Source: Channa striata
Lineage: Eukaryota > Chordata > Actinopteri > Anabantiformes > Channidae
DNA length: 64,000 bases
Reading direction: 5' to 3'
Assembly: GCA_033026295.1 (NCBI GenBank)
Contig: CM065181.1
Coordinates: forward strand, 992,001 to 1,056,000
The translations under genes were made by a program, and so were the position numbers. Below the pieces are notes generated by a model that was not told where the DNA came from, searched no databases, and saw only the letters and a list, made by a program, of their open reading frames with translations. Shown piece after piece: positions 1 to 10,629 of this stretch; the stretch's first letter is position 1, and every line of letters begins with the position of its first letter.

Positions 1-1583
1 GATTCTGTCTATTTGTCTAAATCAGGACTCTCACATGTATGTTGAAATGTGACATTGAATATTACACGCAGTAATCATGTTGTTTAAGCATTTAAACCTC
101 CACAGTATAACAATTGTAAGAAGTTGCTTTATTTTAGAGTATGAGATTTTGGGCTTGATGAAAAGAGAAATCTATATTTGACTTCGTGTGATTCAACCGA
201 ACAAAGATTTCATTTGATCTAGGAGGAAGGACTAGCTCTCCCCCTCCAGGGTAAATTAAAATTTAGCAGCAACGCCTCATAGTCTGGGCGACGCCCCAAC
301 AATATAAAATAAAAAAAAATTCCTTTGTTAGAAGTTCCAAGAATTGCGAGGAGAGGAGTTCCAGGTGAGTTCCAGAAGACTTCCACTTCGAGCTCCATCC
401 TCAAGAAGAAATGTGCCTCAGTTAAGAAAGCTTAGCTGAAGTTGTTAAAATTACTTTTTGTTGTCAATTCTCTCGTTTGTAACTTTTCAAACTATTTTTA
501 AAGCACGCACGTCTTTGCCTCCTATTTTTGTATTAGTTATTTTGACGATTGGAACTCCAAACCAAACTTCCATTTTTGTAACTAGAAAATCCGTCAAAGT
601 TAGTCCAGACCGAGCCCGAGATTTTTATTGAATAGCTATATTTTTATCAACCAGTTTTGTTGAATTATTTCAATTCAACATTTCGGCTCCATTCCGGACC
701 GGACAACCAGCGCCTCTGCAAGTCGGCTCAGCCACCAGCCGAACCAGACCACGTTACTGGAGCCTGCCATCTGACCAGGTGAACGCTCTTGTGGGCCGGA
801 GAAATCTTTGCAGCCACAGCGGATCCTCGCTCTGATAGCTCGCCTGTTAACAGACCCGAGACGGTCCGTCCTGCTCTACAAAAGAACCGGTACCGATTGA
901 CGGCTAACCTGGCAGAACAACCTCCAGTGGCTCCCAGGCCAAGTACAAATATCTCTTTCATATTCTATGAAAATTCTGGTGTCCTTAAAGCCAATGAACC
1001 ATTGGAGCCTTTATGAAGTTTCTTTGTAGAGTTTCTAAAATATAATTTCCGTTACTTAGAGGTAAATAGTGACTCGAATCCTTTCCTCTAGCCCAAATTC
1101 ATCACACACACTTTTATATCTGCACAATTTATAGATTCATTTAGAATTGGTTGTTTCATGTTTTGTTGTCTATTCGTTGATTCCATTTATTCCATATATC
1201 CATATACGTACCCATACTTCAATATTCTCAGTAGTTGTAGGTTAATAGATAATTAAAACTGGTTCTGTGTTTGTCTTTCTTCCGTTAAGCAGACAGAAGT
1301 CACTGAAACGAAAAGAACTCATAACAAGAGACTGATCTTTGGGTTAAATTGTTGTTACTTCATTCTATTGTTACTTTGGACCATCAACAGTTCAGATAAT
1401 ATAATAATTATAGCGTGGTTCCGCTTAAAATTGAACCTGGTGCCCTAATTCGAGGAAATTAATGTTTTATATTAATATCAAATCACCCAAATATAACGAG
1501 TTCGCTACACCCCAATATTGAAAAAATTTTAAATCTTTTAATAATTTACAAATAATTTCTAACATCAATGTAGTTAGAGGCAA
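1..1583. other. Unresolved non-coding DNA with a GC-richer patch
   Basis: No convincing gene is seen. Positions about 660-960 are clearly GC-richer and CpG-richer than the AT-rich surroundings and are open on both strands for 75-77 codons, but neither translation resembles a family I know and no good splice sites bound them. The patch could be the remnant of an LTR element or a promoter. This is inference from composition only. Confidence 0.3.
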
Positions 1584-1835
1584 AATGGTCTGCATTTATA
1601 TAGTATAGTATATATATCTTCTACCTGTTGGTATTCAAAGCACTTTACACTGCTTCTTATCTACCCATTCACACACCGATGGGGGAACTCTTATGCAGCT
1701 GGCCGACACTCACCGGGGGCAACAAAGTGGGGGTTCAGTGTCTTGCTCAAGGACACATATGACCAGAGGAGCTGGGGATCGAACCAACAACTGTAGGATG
1801 TGTGGACGACCACACTATCAACTGTGCCAATGTAA
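1584..1835 (-). repeat. tRNA-derived SINE (family A), antisense copy
   Basis: The same consensus appears at 20921, 34203, 34880, 42415 and (forward) 58950. On the plus strand it begins with a tail of the form TTTATATAG followed by CAAAGCACTTTACACT, continues through a block with CACACACCGATGGGGGA and a GTCTTGCTCAAGGACAC motif, and ends with a tRNA-like head whose complement carries a degenerate B box near GATCGAACC. The head lies at the high-coordinate end, so the element is on the minus strand. Confidence 0.7.
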
Positions 1836-2929
1836 TACTAAATACATTTGTAGTATAAACAGCATGACAGATGAAGGGTAAAGGAACTTTATGTTTATTT
1901 GTACTTACCTGTGTAGATTTATTTCATACAATACGAGTAGTACACATGGGGGTCTAGAGACCTCTGCCCAATGAGGTAGGGCCCAGTAATAGTGCCTAAG
2001 AAAGAAGTCCTCTGAATGGCCCCTGAATTTGCTGCCTTTCAACTGCAGAAATAAAACATGATAATGTAGTTTTTTTATTTTAATTATATAGGTTTAACAC
2101 TAATTTAAAAAAACAAACTGGAATAATCAAAATAACTAATTGAAAACATTAAGAAATGTGATTGCAATGTAAATCATATACTAATAAACAACTTTAAGTG
2201 AACAAAATGCAAACATATCAGAACTCAAATGTGCGTAAGTGTGGTTTACATTATGCATAGATTTGATCTAATTATCTAAGAAATCCCAAATAAAACATTG
2301 GTAAATGTCAGAATCTTTGTGAAAACTGTGTAAGTGGGTTTTAAGCAGAGCTTTCTTCTTAAGAACTAAAGGACAAATGACACACAATTACAAATTTGTT
2401 TAGCCACCATAACTGAGTTTCTGTAGTGATCACTGACCTATGGTCAGGGTTTATGTTTAATTGATGTCAATGACAGCTGCCTACAGCCTTTGCTGCTGTG
2501 AGATTGGACAATTGCAGTCCCATAAACGCATTAGGATTGCAGGCACTGAACTCGAAGCCGAAACAAGCAAAAAAAGAACTGCAATTTCGTAATGCTCCAG
2601 AAGTTGGTGCAATGCTTCTGTCACTGCCTTTGGATCTGTGGGAAAGCTGTAGCTACATACTGTTAAAAAGTTAGGCTCAAACGTCTGGTATTGGCCACAT
2701 GATGGCACTATAGAATTCATTGAAGGCATTAAACACTTTATAACATTTGCAATTTCATAGCTACTGTCACTGGTTGCTGACTTTGCAGCTGTGAGATTTA
2801 AAGCTGTGCCAATTTTTTTTTCAGCTGCTGATCATTTTGGTAACAGCTTTTGGCATGATTTTATGCAGAAACTTGTCTACTTAAAATATAGAAAAAGAAC
2901 TTTTATTCGTCATTGAGCACGTATAGATT
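1836..2929. other. Intergenic, nothing recognised
   Basis: AT-rich sequence. An 82-codon minus-strand frame at 2481-2729 has no recognisable motif, family resemblance or splice context, and I treat it as chance. Confidence 0.5.
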
Positions 2930-3115
2930 TGCTCATACAAGTTTCAGTGAAATTTGACCTCTTCACTTAACCCATCCCTCTGGAGGGAGCAGTAGGATGC
3001 CATAGCTGGTGCCTGAGGAGCTAGCCCTGGGTCTCTTGCTCAGGAACACATCTGGTGGGTAAGCTGGGGATTACAGGTAAGCTCTCTATCCATTGAGCTA
3101 CCAGGCCGTAGCTCA
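2930..3115 (-). repeat. tRNA-derived SINE (family B), antisense copy
   Basis: Plus-strand order is a motif like AGTGAAATTTGACCTCTTCACTTAACCC, a central TCTCTTGCTCAGGAACACAT, then GGGGATTACAGG and CATTGAGCTACCAGG, the complement of a tRNA-like head. The forward copy of the same family at 49355-49500 has the matching GGATTAAATGCAGAGACAG block, and a short antisense fragment sits near 5700-5755. The assignment rests on these internal matches and the tRNA-like head. Confidence 0.55.
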
Positions 3116-4565
3116 ATTAGTATTCTAGGTAAACTAGATATATTTTGAAATCAAGTGCAGTTTCTCTTACATGCCATTTATACCCAAGTTAGTCATTTTG
3201 TATACATTGGACACTTTGTGCCAAAATGTCCACACACAAAAAAACTGCTATAAAAATCATCATATATCACAATGCACCTTTTCTTTTTTTCATAAACCAC
3301 TTAGACAACTTCAGATGTGCTCAAAACTACAGAGCATTAAATCATTTTCAGGATGTTAACCCTTTAAAGGCCAGTTTGCTTATTTGAACACTTATTTATT
3401 AACAACAACAACAAAAACAAACATATTTTTTCCACTACACTTAATTGTAGGAGGATGGGGCTTGGAGTCTTGGGTATGTCAAAGATTAACAACAAACTTT
3501 ATTTGATTGCATTAATATTTTGATGTAGTCCTGCTATTACACTAAACCATGCATTCTGAAATGTCAGCATTTAATTTTTGAAGAAAAACAGTGATATTTG
3601 ACATTTTGACTGTATTCCATCAGATTCAACCTCTTTTGATGCGCTAAGTGCTGTAAGCTGAGGCTGATGGCTGTTTGCGATGTAAAACGTGGAAAACCTA
3701 CGAGTTTGTAGTTACACTGGGGGACTTTTAATGCAGTTTAGTCGTTAAAGGGAAACTGCCGTTCCTTCAATACATTTGGACGAATATGACTCTTGTGGTT
3801 TATAAATCGTTAGTCAAACTGTATTTATATATGATTGTAGGCCTCACTGATGCCAACTACAGCCGGTTCCACAGGACAGTTCTACATCAGTGTCACTTGT
3901 GGGAGAAGCAGGACCATCTTCCTCGTAGCAAAACAACAAGTATGTTTAAACTCAGCTTCCAAAAGCAACTGATTGTGTGACAAACGATGTCTGTGGTAAA
4001 TGTAAACCATAAATACAATTGTCTGGGCTACAAAAGTCTCTCTTCAATGTTGAAGTAGGCTAGTGAACAAGACTAAAAATAACTTGCATATGCTGCACAT
4101 ATCCACCTTTATGAAAAGATATTTACTTTGACTTTCATATATTTTTTTATTTGGATTTCTTTTACAATTATGTTTTTTATATGAGCCTGTGTACACTACT
4201 ACATTGAATTTATTTAATTAATTTAGCTTTACAGGTTTTGAAAATGCAACTTGTTTTTGATAATGTCTTTTTGTTCAAATTTTAGAAGAACCATGATTCA
4301 ATGAAGTGTTCTACAAAAGGTCCAAACTGTGGTTGTTGGACAAACGTCACACTACACAATTCATGGACAAACTTGTCCAAAGTGTTTTGGGCAGATGGTG
4401 AGATCCAGCAGTCCCGTGCAAAGCACCGGCATTTACAGCTGCACTTCCCCAGCCTGTTCTGCCACCAAACACTGCAGCTGTACCTAAACCCTCTAAAGAT
4501 GATGCAGTGTACACCACATTGGTGATCACGGTTACCAAATCTATTAAAAATAAAAATCTCTTTCT
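3116..4565. other. Intergenic, nothing recognised
   Basis: AT-rich DNA with short open frames at 3786-3980 and 4301-4525. Neither has a recognisable product or paired splice sites. Confidence 0.45.
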
Positions 4566-4978
4566 ATTCAATTCAATTTAATTCAACTTTATTTATATAG
4601 CGCCAATTTACAACAAGGTCATCTCGGGGCACTTTACATAATAAAGTCAAGACTATACAAACATGTAGAGAAAACCCAACAAATCCCCCGTTGAGCAAGC
4701 CATAGGCAACAGTGGAGAGGAAAAACTCCCTTTAACGGAAGAAACCTCCAGCAGAACCAGGCTTAGGGTGGACGGCCATCTGCCTTGACCGGTTGGGCAG
4801 AGTGGAAAGTGGAGAGAGAAAAGAACAGAGCAACAAAAGCAGCAACAAAACATTGAGCAGGTTAATAGGACCAGTAGCTGCACACTGGAGGACAACAGCG
4901 CCAAATCCGGGGACACCTGAAGACAGGGAGAGAGAAAGGGGGAAAGAGAGGGAGAGAGACGACTATGGGACAACTAAT
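4566..4978 (-). mobile_element. L2-type LINE 3' tail, antisense
   Basis: It begins with tandem ATTCA units followed by CTTTATTTATATAGCGCC and the block AATAAAGTCAAGACTATAC. It continues through a block with CAAATCCCCCGTTGAGCAAG to the CTGCCTTGACCGGTTGGG segment and a purine-rich end. The same series of blocks recurs at 19154, 31014 and 32953, and in the sense direction after the L2 reverse-transcriptase remnant at 15466-16340, which identifies it as a 3' untranslated tail with a pentanucleotide repeat end. Confidence 0.75.
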
Positions 4979-5410
4979 TGTCTACTACTAATTTTAGTTA
5001 GAATGTCATCTAATAGTATTACATAGTATGATTATTTCAACCATAGATTGATCATTATGTGACTGTAAGAGTAGCACATGCATTCTCTGGTTTTTACTTT
5101 CATGACAAACAAATTGGAAGAAGTCTTATCCAACTTTTACTGTTAGATGATAGATATATTTCTGGTAAAAAGGTATGACCATAAAGTCATTACTTTCTGA
5201 ACAGCAGCTTATCAACTGACATAGCCTAATTATATACTATGAAAATGAAGAATGTAACCAAGGTGATGGTGCACAGTAACAATATACAAAGCATTTAGCA
5301 ATTTACTCTGACTATAATGTAACAGGTGAGGGATTTGACAAACCTCTGAGTGATTTTTTAAATTTTATTAACAAATCATGGGCACTCGGCTAGGCTCTAT
5401 TTTACATCTT

Positions 5411-6461
5411 TTAGTAAAGTTTAGGGATCAGATATAACACCTGGGCTCTGCACACGGCATCAGAGTTCTTCTTGAGCATCAGTTGTCTCTTTAAGTCCCT
5501 GGTAGTGTTCATCAGGAGATGGAGCCTTACTGTAACTGCTTGGAAAGACAAAACAAGACTGTTGTCCCTTCCAAGAGTCTCTCCTTGCAGGATCCATTCT
5601 AAAAAATGACGACACACGAACAGCCAATATTGCCTACAAAATGAAATTATTTGTTAGAAGAAGAACCTTTAGTCACATTTAGTCACATATACATTTGCAA
5701 TAACATGTTACAGTGAAATGTACTCCTGTATAATTAACCCATCCCTCTCGAGGGATGCCTACATTTTTGAGTATTCGAGTTGCTGTTCTCTACCAGCACA
5801 ACACAAATCTCTCGAATAAATACCAGAAAGCTTTGTAAGCCTGACATCATAATGATGATTGCTCGCAGGTAACACACACTTAAGAAACAAACTTGGCTTG
5901 TAATGTGCAGTAACTTTACTGTTACTGTTGTGCTAATGCACAGGCTAACGTTAGCAACATAAGCTAACGCTAGGCCTGACACTGAACAAACAAAGCCCGA
6001 CATGCATCAGCTCGTAACTCTACTCAAACTTCACAGCACAAGCTAAAACAACAAAAGTGGAATATGTTACTTACTCAGTGCTCAGTTGATCGTTCTGTCC
6101 TGTAGTTTCCAATTTCTTTGTGGGAGCCTGAAATCTGTGTCGAGCACTCCTCCGTCCATATGTGGTCCAAAACTATGATGATCCGTAACATATATGTTCC
6201 CCTCAGCAGTAGAATTAACAGCTTCATCCAAGAGAAACTGGCAGCGGTGAAACTCATTGCAGCACAAAGATTCTAGTTGTGTTTCCATTGGTGCACACTA
6301 ACTGCAGAGACGCCACCAGCTGTCCCTCCATGCAGCCACTCCTCTCTGCTGTCCTCCCCAGCTCCTTGTGGATACCTTTCAGCTTCGGCAACCTTGTCCT
6401 CCTCAGTACGACGTAACTCGTCTGCACTGTGCTCCGGCTCGTACAAGTAACCACGAATATC
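5411..6461 (-). pseudogene. P2X7-like cysteine-rich domain gene copy, broken
   Basis: Minus-strand translation gives, in order: an acidic segment DIRGYLYEPEHSADELRR (about 6461-6408); a segment beginning METQLESLCCNEFHRCQF (6288 downwards); PHMDGGVLDTDFRLPQRNWK; and, after an intron, QYWLFVCRHFLEWILQGETL down to a stop at 5411-5413. This resembles the cytoplasmic C-terminal domain of P2X7 receptors, which occurs in many fish P2X7-like stand-alone genes. Splicing 6071 to 5633 (GT at 6070-6069, AG at 5635-5634, intron 437 nt) keeps one frame. The copy is damaged: an in-frame TGA lies just before the intron, and the acidic segment is out of frame with the CC-containing segment. It could be a mobile or duplicated gene fragment. 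I am fairly sure of the family and unsure of the exon limits. Confidence 0.55.
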
Positions 6462-6895
6462 ACACTAACACACTGTACAACTCGCTGTCTTCCAAGTAAT
6501 CTATAACAGGATCATCGGCAATTGAATATTAGAGTTGTATGTGTATGAGAGGATAAAATATGGCGGAGAGACTGGTGGAGCTGCAGCAGCTTGGACCCAC
6601 CTCCCTCCCAGCCTGACTGTTGCAGGGGGCAGGTACAGCGAAAAACCAGAAAACACTGGTTGTAGTCTGTGAGCCCACAGCAGTCTGCCAGGGCAGCTGA
6701 AAATGACATGTTTTACATCATCTTCAACTGGCTTGGCGGATAGATGCAGACAAATAAATTGCAAATTCTCTGTATAGAAAATAGGGAGGAAACTGAGTTT
6801 CTCTTCATTATTAAATACACCCTCACTTGTTTTTGGTCAACCCCAAAATTGAAAAAAATTGGTAATGTTCCTTTAATTATCATGTTGCTGGAAGC
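6462..6895. other. Unresolved sequence between P2X7-like copy and LINE
   Basis: Two overlapping minus-strand frames (6501-6764 and 6512-6709) are open but unrecognised. The segment may be the 5' part of the P2X7-like copy. Confidence 0.3.
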
Positions 6896-8549
6896 TCGGG
6901 CCGAGATGGAGGAGTAGAAGCAATCTATCACTCAAGCTTACCGATAAACCCTAGACCTAAACATAGCTATAACTCATTTGAAAGTCTTACTGTGAGGCTT
7001 TCACACCCAATCTGGAAAACTAAATTCCACTCCTATTTGTTATTGTGTACCGTTCTCCTGATCTTTATATTATATTTTTGATTGAATTTTCAGATTTTCT
7101 AGCAGACTTATTTCAGATAAAGTCATTATAGTGGGCGACTTTAACGTTCACGTAGATGCTGACAGTATCTCCCTCAACACCTCATTTACTTCATTATTAG
7201 ATTCAATTGTTTTTTCTCAAAATGTGAATAAACCCACTCATAGTTTTAGTCACACCCTAGAACTTGTGCTTACATACGGCAATTAAACAAATAATGTATC
7301 AGTATTTCCTCATAATTCTGTTGTTTCTGACCATTTTCTAATAACATTTGAAGGTATAGGTATGTGACTTAGAAAAAAGTTCCACTTCAGTAGGTGCTTA
7401 TCTGAAAACGGTGTAATCTAATTTAAGGAAATGATTCCTTCATCATTTACTTCACCATGTACCAATACAACTGAGAGTAGCCTCATTAACTATATTCCTG
7501 TACAAGTTGATTACCTGACTGATGGTTATGCAGCATCACTACGTTTAATACTCAATACTGTTAACCCTCTGAAAATGAAGGCAGTAAATCTGAACAGGCG
7601 ATCTCCATGGTATAGCTCGCAAACACGCAATTTAAAGCAGGTGTCACAAAAGCTAAAAAGGAAGTGGTGTCCAGTGGTGTTCCAGTCTTTAACAAGAATC
7701 ATCCATCTTTAGTAAGAGGGTATATACCAAAGGCCTATAAGATAGCTATAATGAAAATTCTACTTAAAAAACCTTGTCTTGATTCAGGTGTTTTAGCAAA
7801 TTACAGACCAATTTCCAATCTCCCCTTCATTTCTAAAATACTTGAAAAACTAGTCACAAAGCAATTATATGACCACCTGCGCAGAAACAACTTGTTTGAA
7901 AAATTTCAGTCAGGATTTAGATTTCACCATAACACAGAAACAACACTGACTAAAGTCACCAATGATCTTCTTCTGGCTTCACATAATTCACTTGTGTCTA
8001 TTATAGTTCTCTTAGATCTTTGTGGTCTTTTGACACTATTTGACACAAAATGTTATTACAGAGACTGGAACATGTAATTGGAATTAAAGGAACTGCCCTA
8101 AATTGGTGTAAATCTCATCTATCAGATAGATTCCAATTTGTTCATTTTAATGATGAATCCTCTATGCACACAAAAGTTAGTAATGGAGTTCCACAAGGGC
8201 CCGAATTAGAACCAATACTTTTTACTTGTTATATGTCTCCCCTTGGCAACATTATTAGAAAACATTTTGTAAATTTCAATTGCTACGCTGATGACACACA
8301 GTCATATCTATCTATGAAACCAGATGAAAAAAAATAAATTAATCAAACTACAAGTATGCGTAAAAGACATAGAGGCTGCGTGACCTTCTTCTAAACTCAG
8401 ATAAAACTGCCGTTATTGTGTTTGAGCCTAAAAATCTCAGAAACGTGTTTTCCAACCATATTGTTACTTTACATGAAATAACTCTGGCCCCCAGTACTAC
8501 TGCAAGGAATCTCTGAGCCATTTTTGACCAGGATTTGACATTTAACTTA
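6896..8549 (+). mobile_element. L2-type LINE, 5' part (endonuclease and reverse transcriptase), decayed
   Basis: The translated order is that of an L2-clade (fish Maui-like) non-LTR retrotransposon. An endonuclease fragment with VIIVGDFNVHVDAD lies near 7122-7165. The reverse-transcriptase start NYRPISNLPFISKILEKLV is near 7800-7860 and the EKFQSGFR block near 7900. Next come NGVPQGPELEPILF near 8180-8220 and the catalytic-box region CYADDTQSYLS near 8281-8315. Frames shift at about 7665 and 8050, and stops are present, so it is inactive. The 3' part resumes at 15466 after the retroviral insertion; across the junction the LINE reads continuously if one copy of the duplicated CTTA is removed. 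Confidence 0.8.
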
Positions 8550-8935
8550 TGTGAGAGAAGTTTTTGATCTGGCAGTGGCCAGACAACGAGTCCCTGCCAC
8601 TCAGTAGGAAGCCCACGGGAACTTGACACCTTAACAGACCCTATTGTTCCTTTGAATCCTTGTTGACACCTTAAGCAAACAGTAACAGAGACTTGCTAAT
8701 TAAGGACTCCTGATCAATGTATATGATTTGCATAGTGGAGCAGATAAAACACACACACATCCTGACAGAGGGTATCAGAAACAGTCTGATCCACCCGGGT
8801 GACACTGCTCTGTGCTGTTTTTCTCTCTGGTTCTGGTTTTCTTGTGTTTTACTGAATTGTTAATTAAATTGCTCAATGATCATTTTCAGTTGACTCTTGT
8901 TTCTAACTTGCTTTCCAAGTTTTTTGGCCATTACA
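8550..8935 (+). repeat. ERV 5' LTR
   Basis: 386 bp, from TGTGAGAG to GGCCATTACA. It aligns to 15052-15465 with 9 substitutions, one 2-bp indel, and a 30-bp block missing here after position 8569. GCAGATAAAACAC near 8741 may be a TATA-like box and ATTAAA near 8868 a polyadenylation signal; both are motif-level guesses. Confidence 0.9.
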
Positions 8936-8938
8936 GAT

Positions 8939-8957
8939 TGGTGTCAGAAGTGGGATT
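8939..8957 (+). promoter_or_regulatory. Primer binding site, tRNA-Leu
   Basis: TGGTGTCAGAAGTGGGATT lies three bases after the 5' LTR. It is complementary to the 3' end of a vertebrate leucine tRNA including CCA (CAA-anticodon type, from memory of the tRNA end), so reverse transcription was probably primed by tRNA-Leu. Confidence 0.75.
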
Positions 8958-10400
8958 GGACGCGCTGCGCTGTCTGGATCCAAGGACAAACAGTAGAAGT
9001 GCACACAGGTAAAGTTGATTCCTCCTTTGGAGTTGAGAAGCAGTTCTCCTACAGGACCCAGACAGCCGATCCAAATCCAGAGCGATACGGACCAAAAAGA
9101 AAAAAAAATAAATAAAAAGGTGAAAAATAGCAGAGGAGAGAGAACACAGTACGGAGCAGACAAGGTAAGAGAGCTCTATAAAACTCACTACTGGTTGGGT
9201 AGGTGACAAGACGTTGTCATAGTGGTTACGTTGTGTTATTAATTACCCTTGTATGCAGCGCAGTTTGAATCTGAGTCGCACGGGGAAAGATAGCACGAGA
9301 GAACGGGCTGCTAGAGAAATGGGGTTAGTACGGGGTACTAACAGAAGTGAGCGCCTGGCCTGGGCAAGTTCTGCCAACTGGAAGCAATGTCCAAACTTTT
9401 TTGGGGCAGTTGTAGTCAATTGACTAAAAGGTGGAAATTGGGGTTTACTAAGGAGGATAGTGTGAGTAGCAGACAGCTCAGTTACAGGAGTAACTGAAGA
9501 AGAACGAAAAGGAGAGCACAGAGCAACACAAGTCTTTGTCCAAGTGAAATGGGAAAAAAAAAAAACAAACACACAAAGTGAATGGAAGGTATTTAGCATG
9601 TGGACGGATAAATGTCATGTGAGGGAAAGTAGAAGGTTTAGAAAACAAGATACAAGTGAAGATGAAAGGCTAAACAAACAGAACCAGAACATCTAGTTTA
9701 TAGAGCAAAGGATTGTTCTTACGCTGAACCTCTTTATTCTGTTTTGTCTGAGTTACAAGGTAAACCTGGATTTTGGACTCTGCACCCCCACTTGCTCTCC
9801 CACCATATCAGCAGATCACAGCAGCAGCAAGTCAGCCAGCTCTCCCCCATCAGAGAATGCAACAGATCCACAAAGAGCACCACAAGGGGGAGACACGTCA
9901 GAGGCATCACTCCAGGAACCAAGCCCTGGAGGTGTGAAAGGACACTCCATGTTCACCAGATCAAGGGGGGCAGACTCCCCCACCATTGAGGAGCTGGACA
10001 TGTGGACATCAAGGAAGTGATGGAGAAAGTCACTCACCCAAAAGAAAACACTAACAAGTGGGAGGAAGACTTCCAAAATGTGGTCCAGGACTACAAACCC
10101 ACCTTGCAGGAAAGGGAATAGCTGTTGAAACATCAGCTGGGATGTTAACAAGCGGTCATACTCCACCAGAGGATGGACTGGGAATGAACCCCATGAGTGC
10201 CTGTGAGGCCCACCTGAAGGATTTATTTCTAACCAGAATGAAACCTGAAATTGCTATCCACTCAGAGACATTCTGCAACATGCACAAGAGACACAGAGAG
10301 GACAAAGAAGGTGGCATAACCAAGGGAAGAGGCAGCACCACCATAACTTAGAAGCCTGGCATCAGTATGGAGAAAATGGACATTGGTCTAGAGGCTGCTC
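8958..10400 (+). pseudogene. ERV leader and gag-like region, decayed
   Basis: The first 0.75 kb after the primer site is non-coding leader. From about 9740 to 10350, overlapping open segments in different plus-strand frames contain glutamine-, serine- and proline-rich sequence followed by charged stretches, as expected for a decayed gag. No zinc-knuckle motif is seen. The gag assignment rests on position between primer site and pol more than on sequence. Confidence 0.4.
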
Positions 10401-10629
10401 TGTGATTAAGCAAGGGCTGATTTGGTGAGGAAGGAGGGGATGCAGACGCTAGATCAGGTGACCCGCACCCACACTCTCACTTACATTAAAAGAAAAACCA
10501 TGAAGTGATCTATTAGTTTAATGAATATGAGTGGTAGGTCATGCATCACTGTAGGTATTGGTGGAAAACCTGTTTTAGAGAGCTGCTCGGTTCCTCTCAA
10601 ATGCACTTTGAGAAAACAGATGACATTCA

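Noticed and set aside
4653..4973. 106-codon minus-strand Ser/Leu-rich frame
   Set aside because: It lies entirely in an L2-type untranslated tail; similar frames occur at each tail copy.
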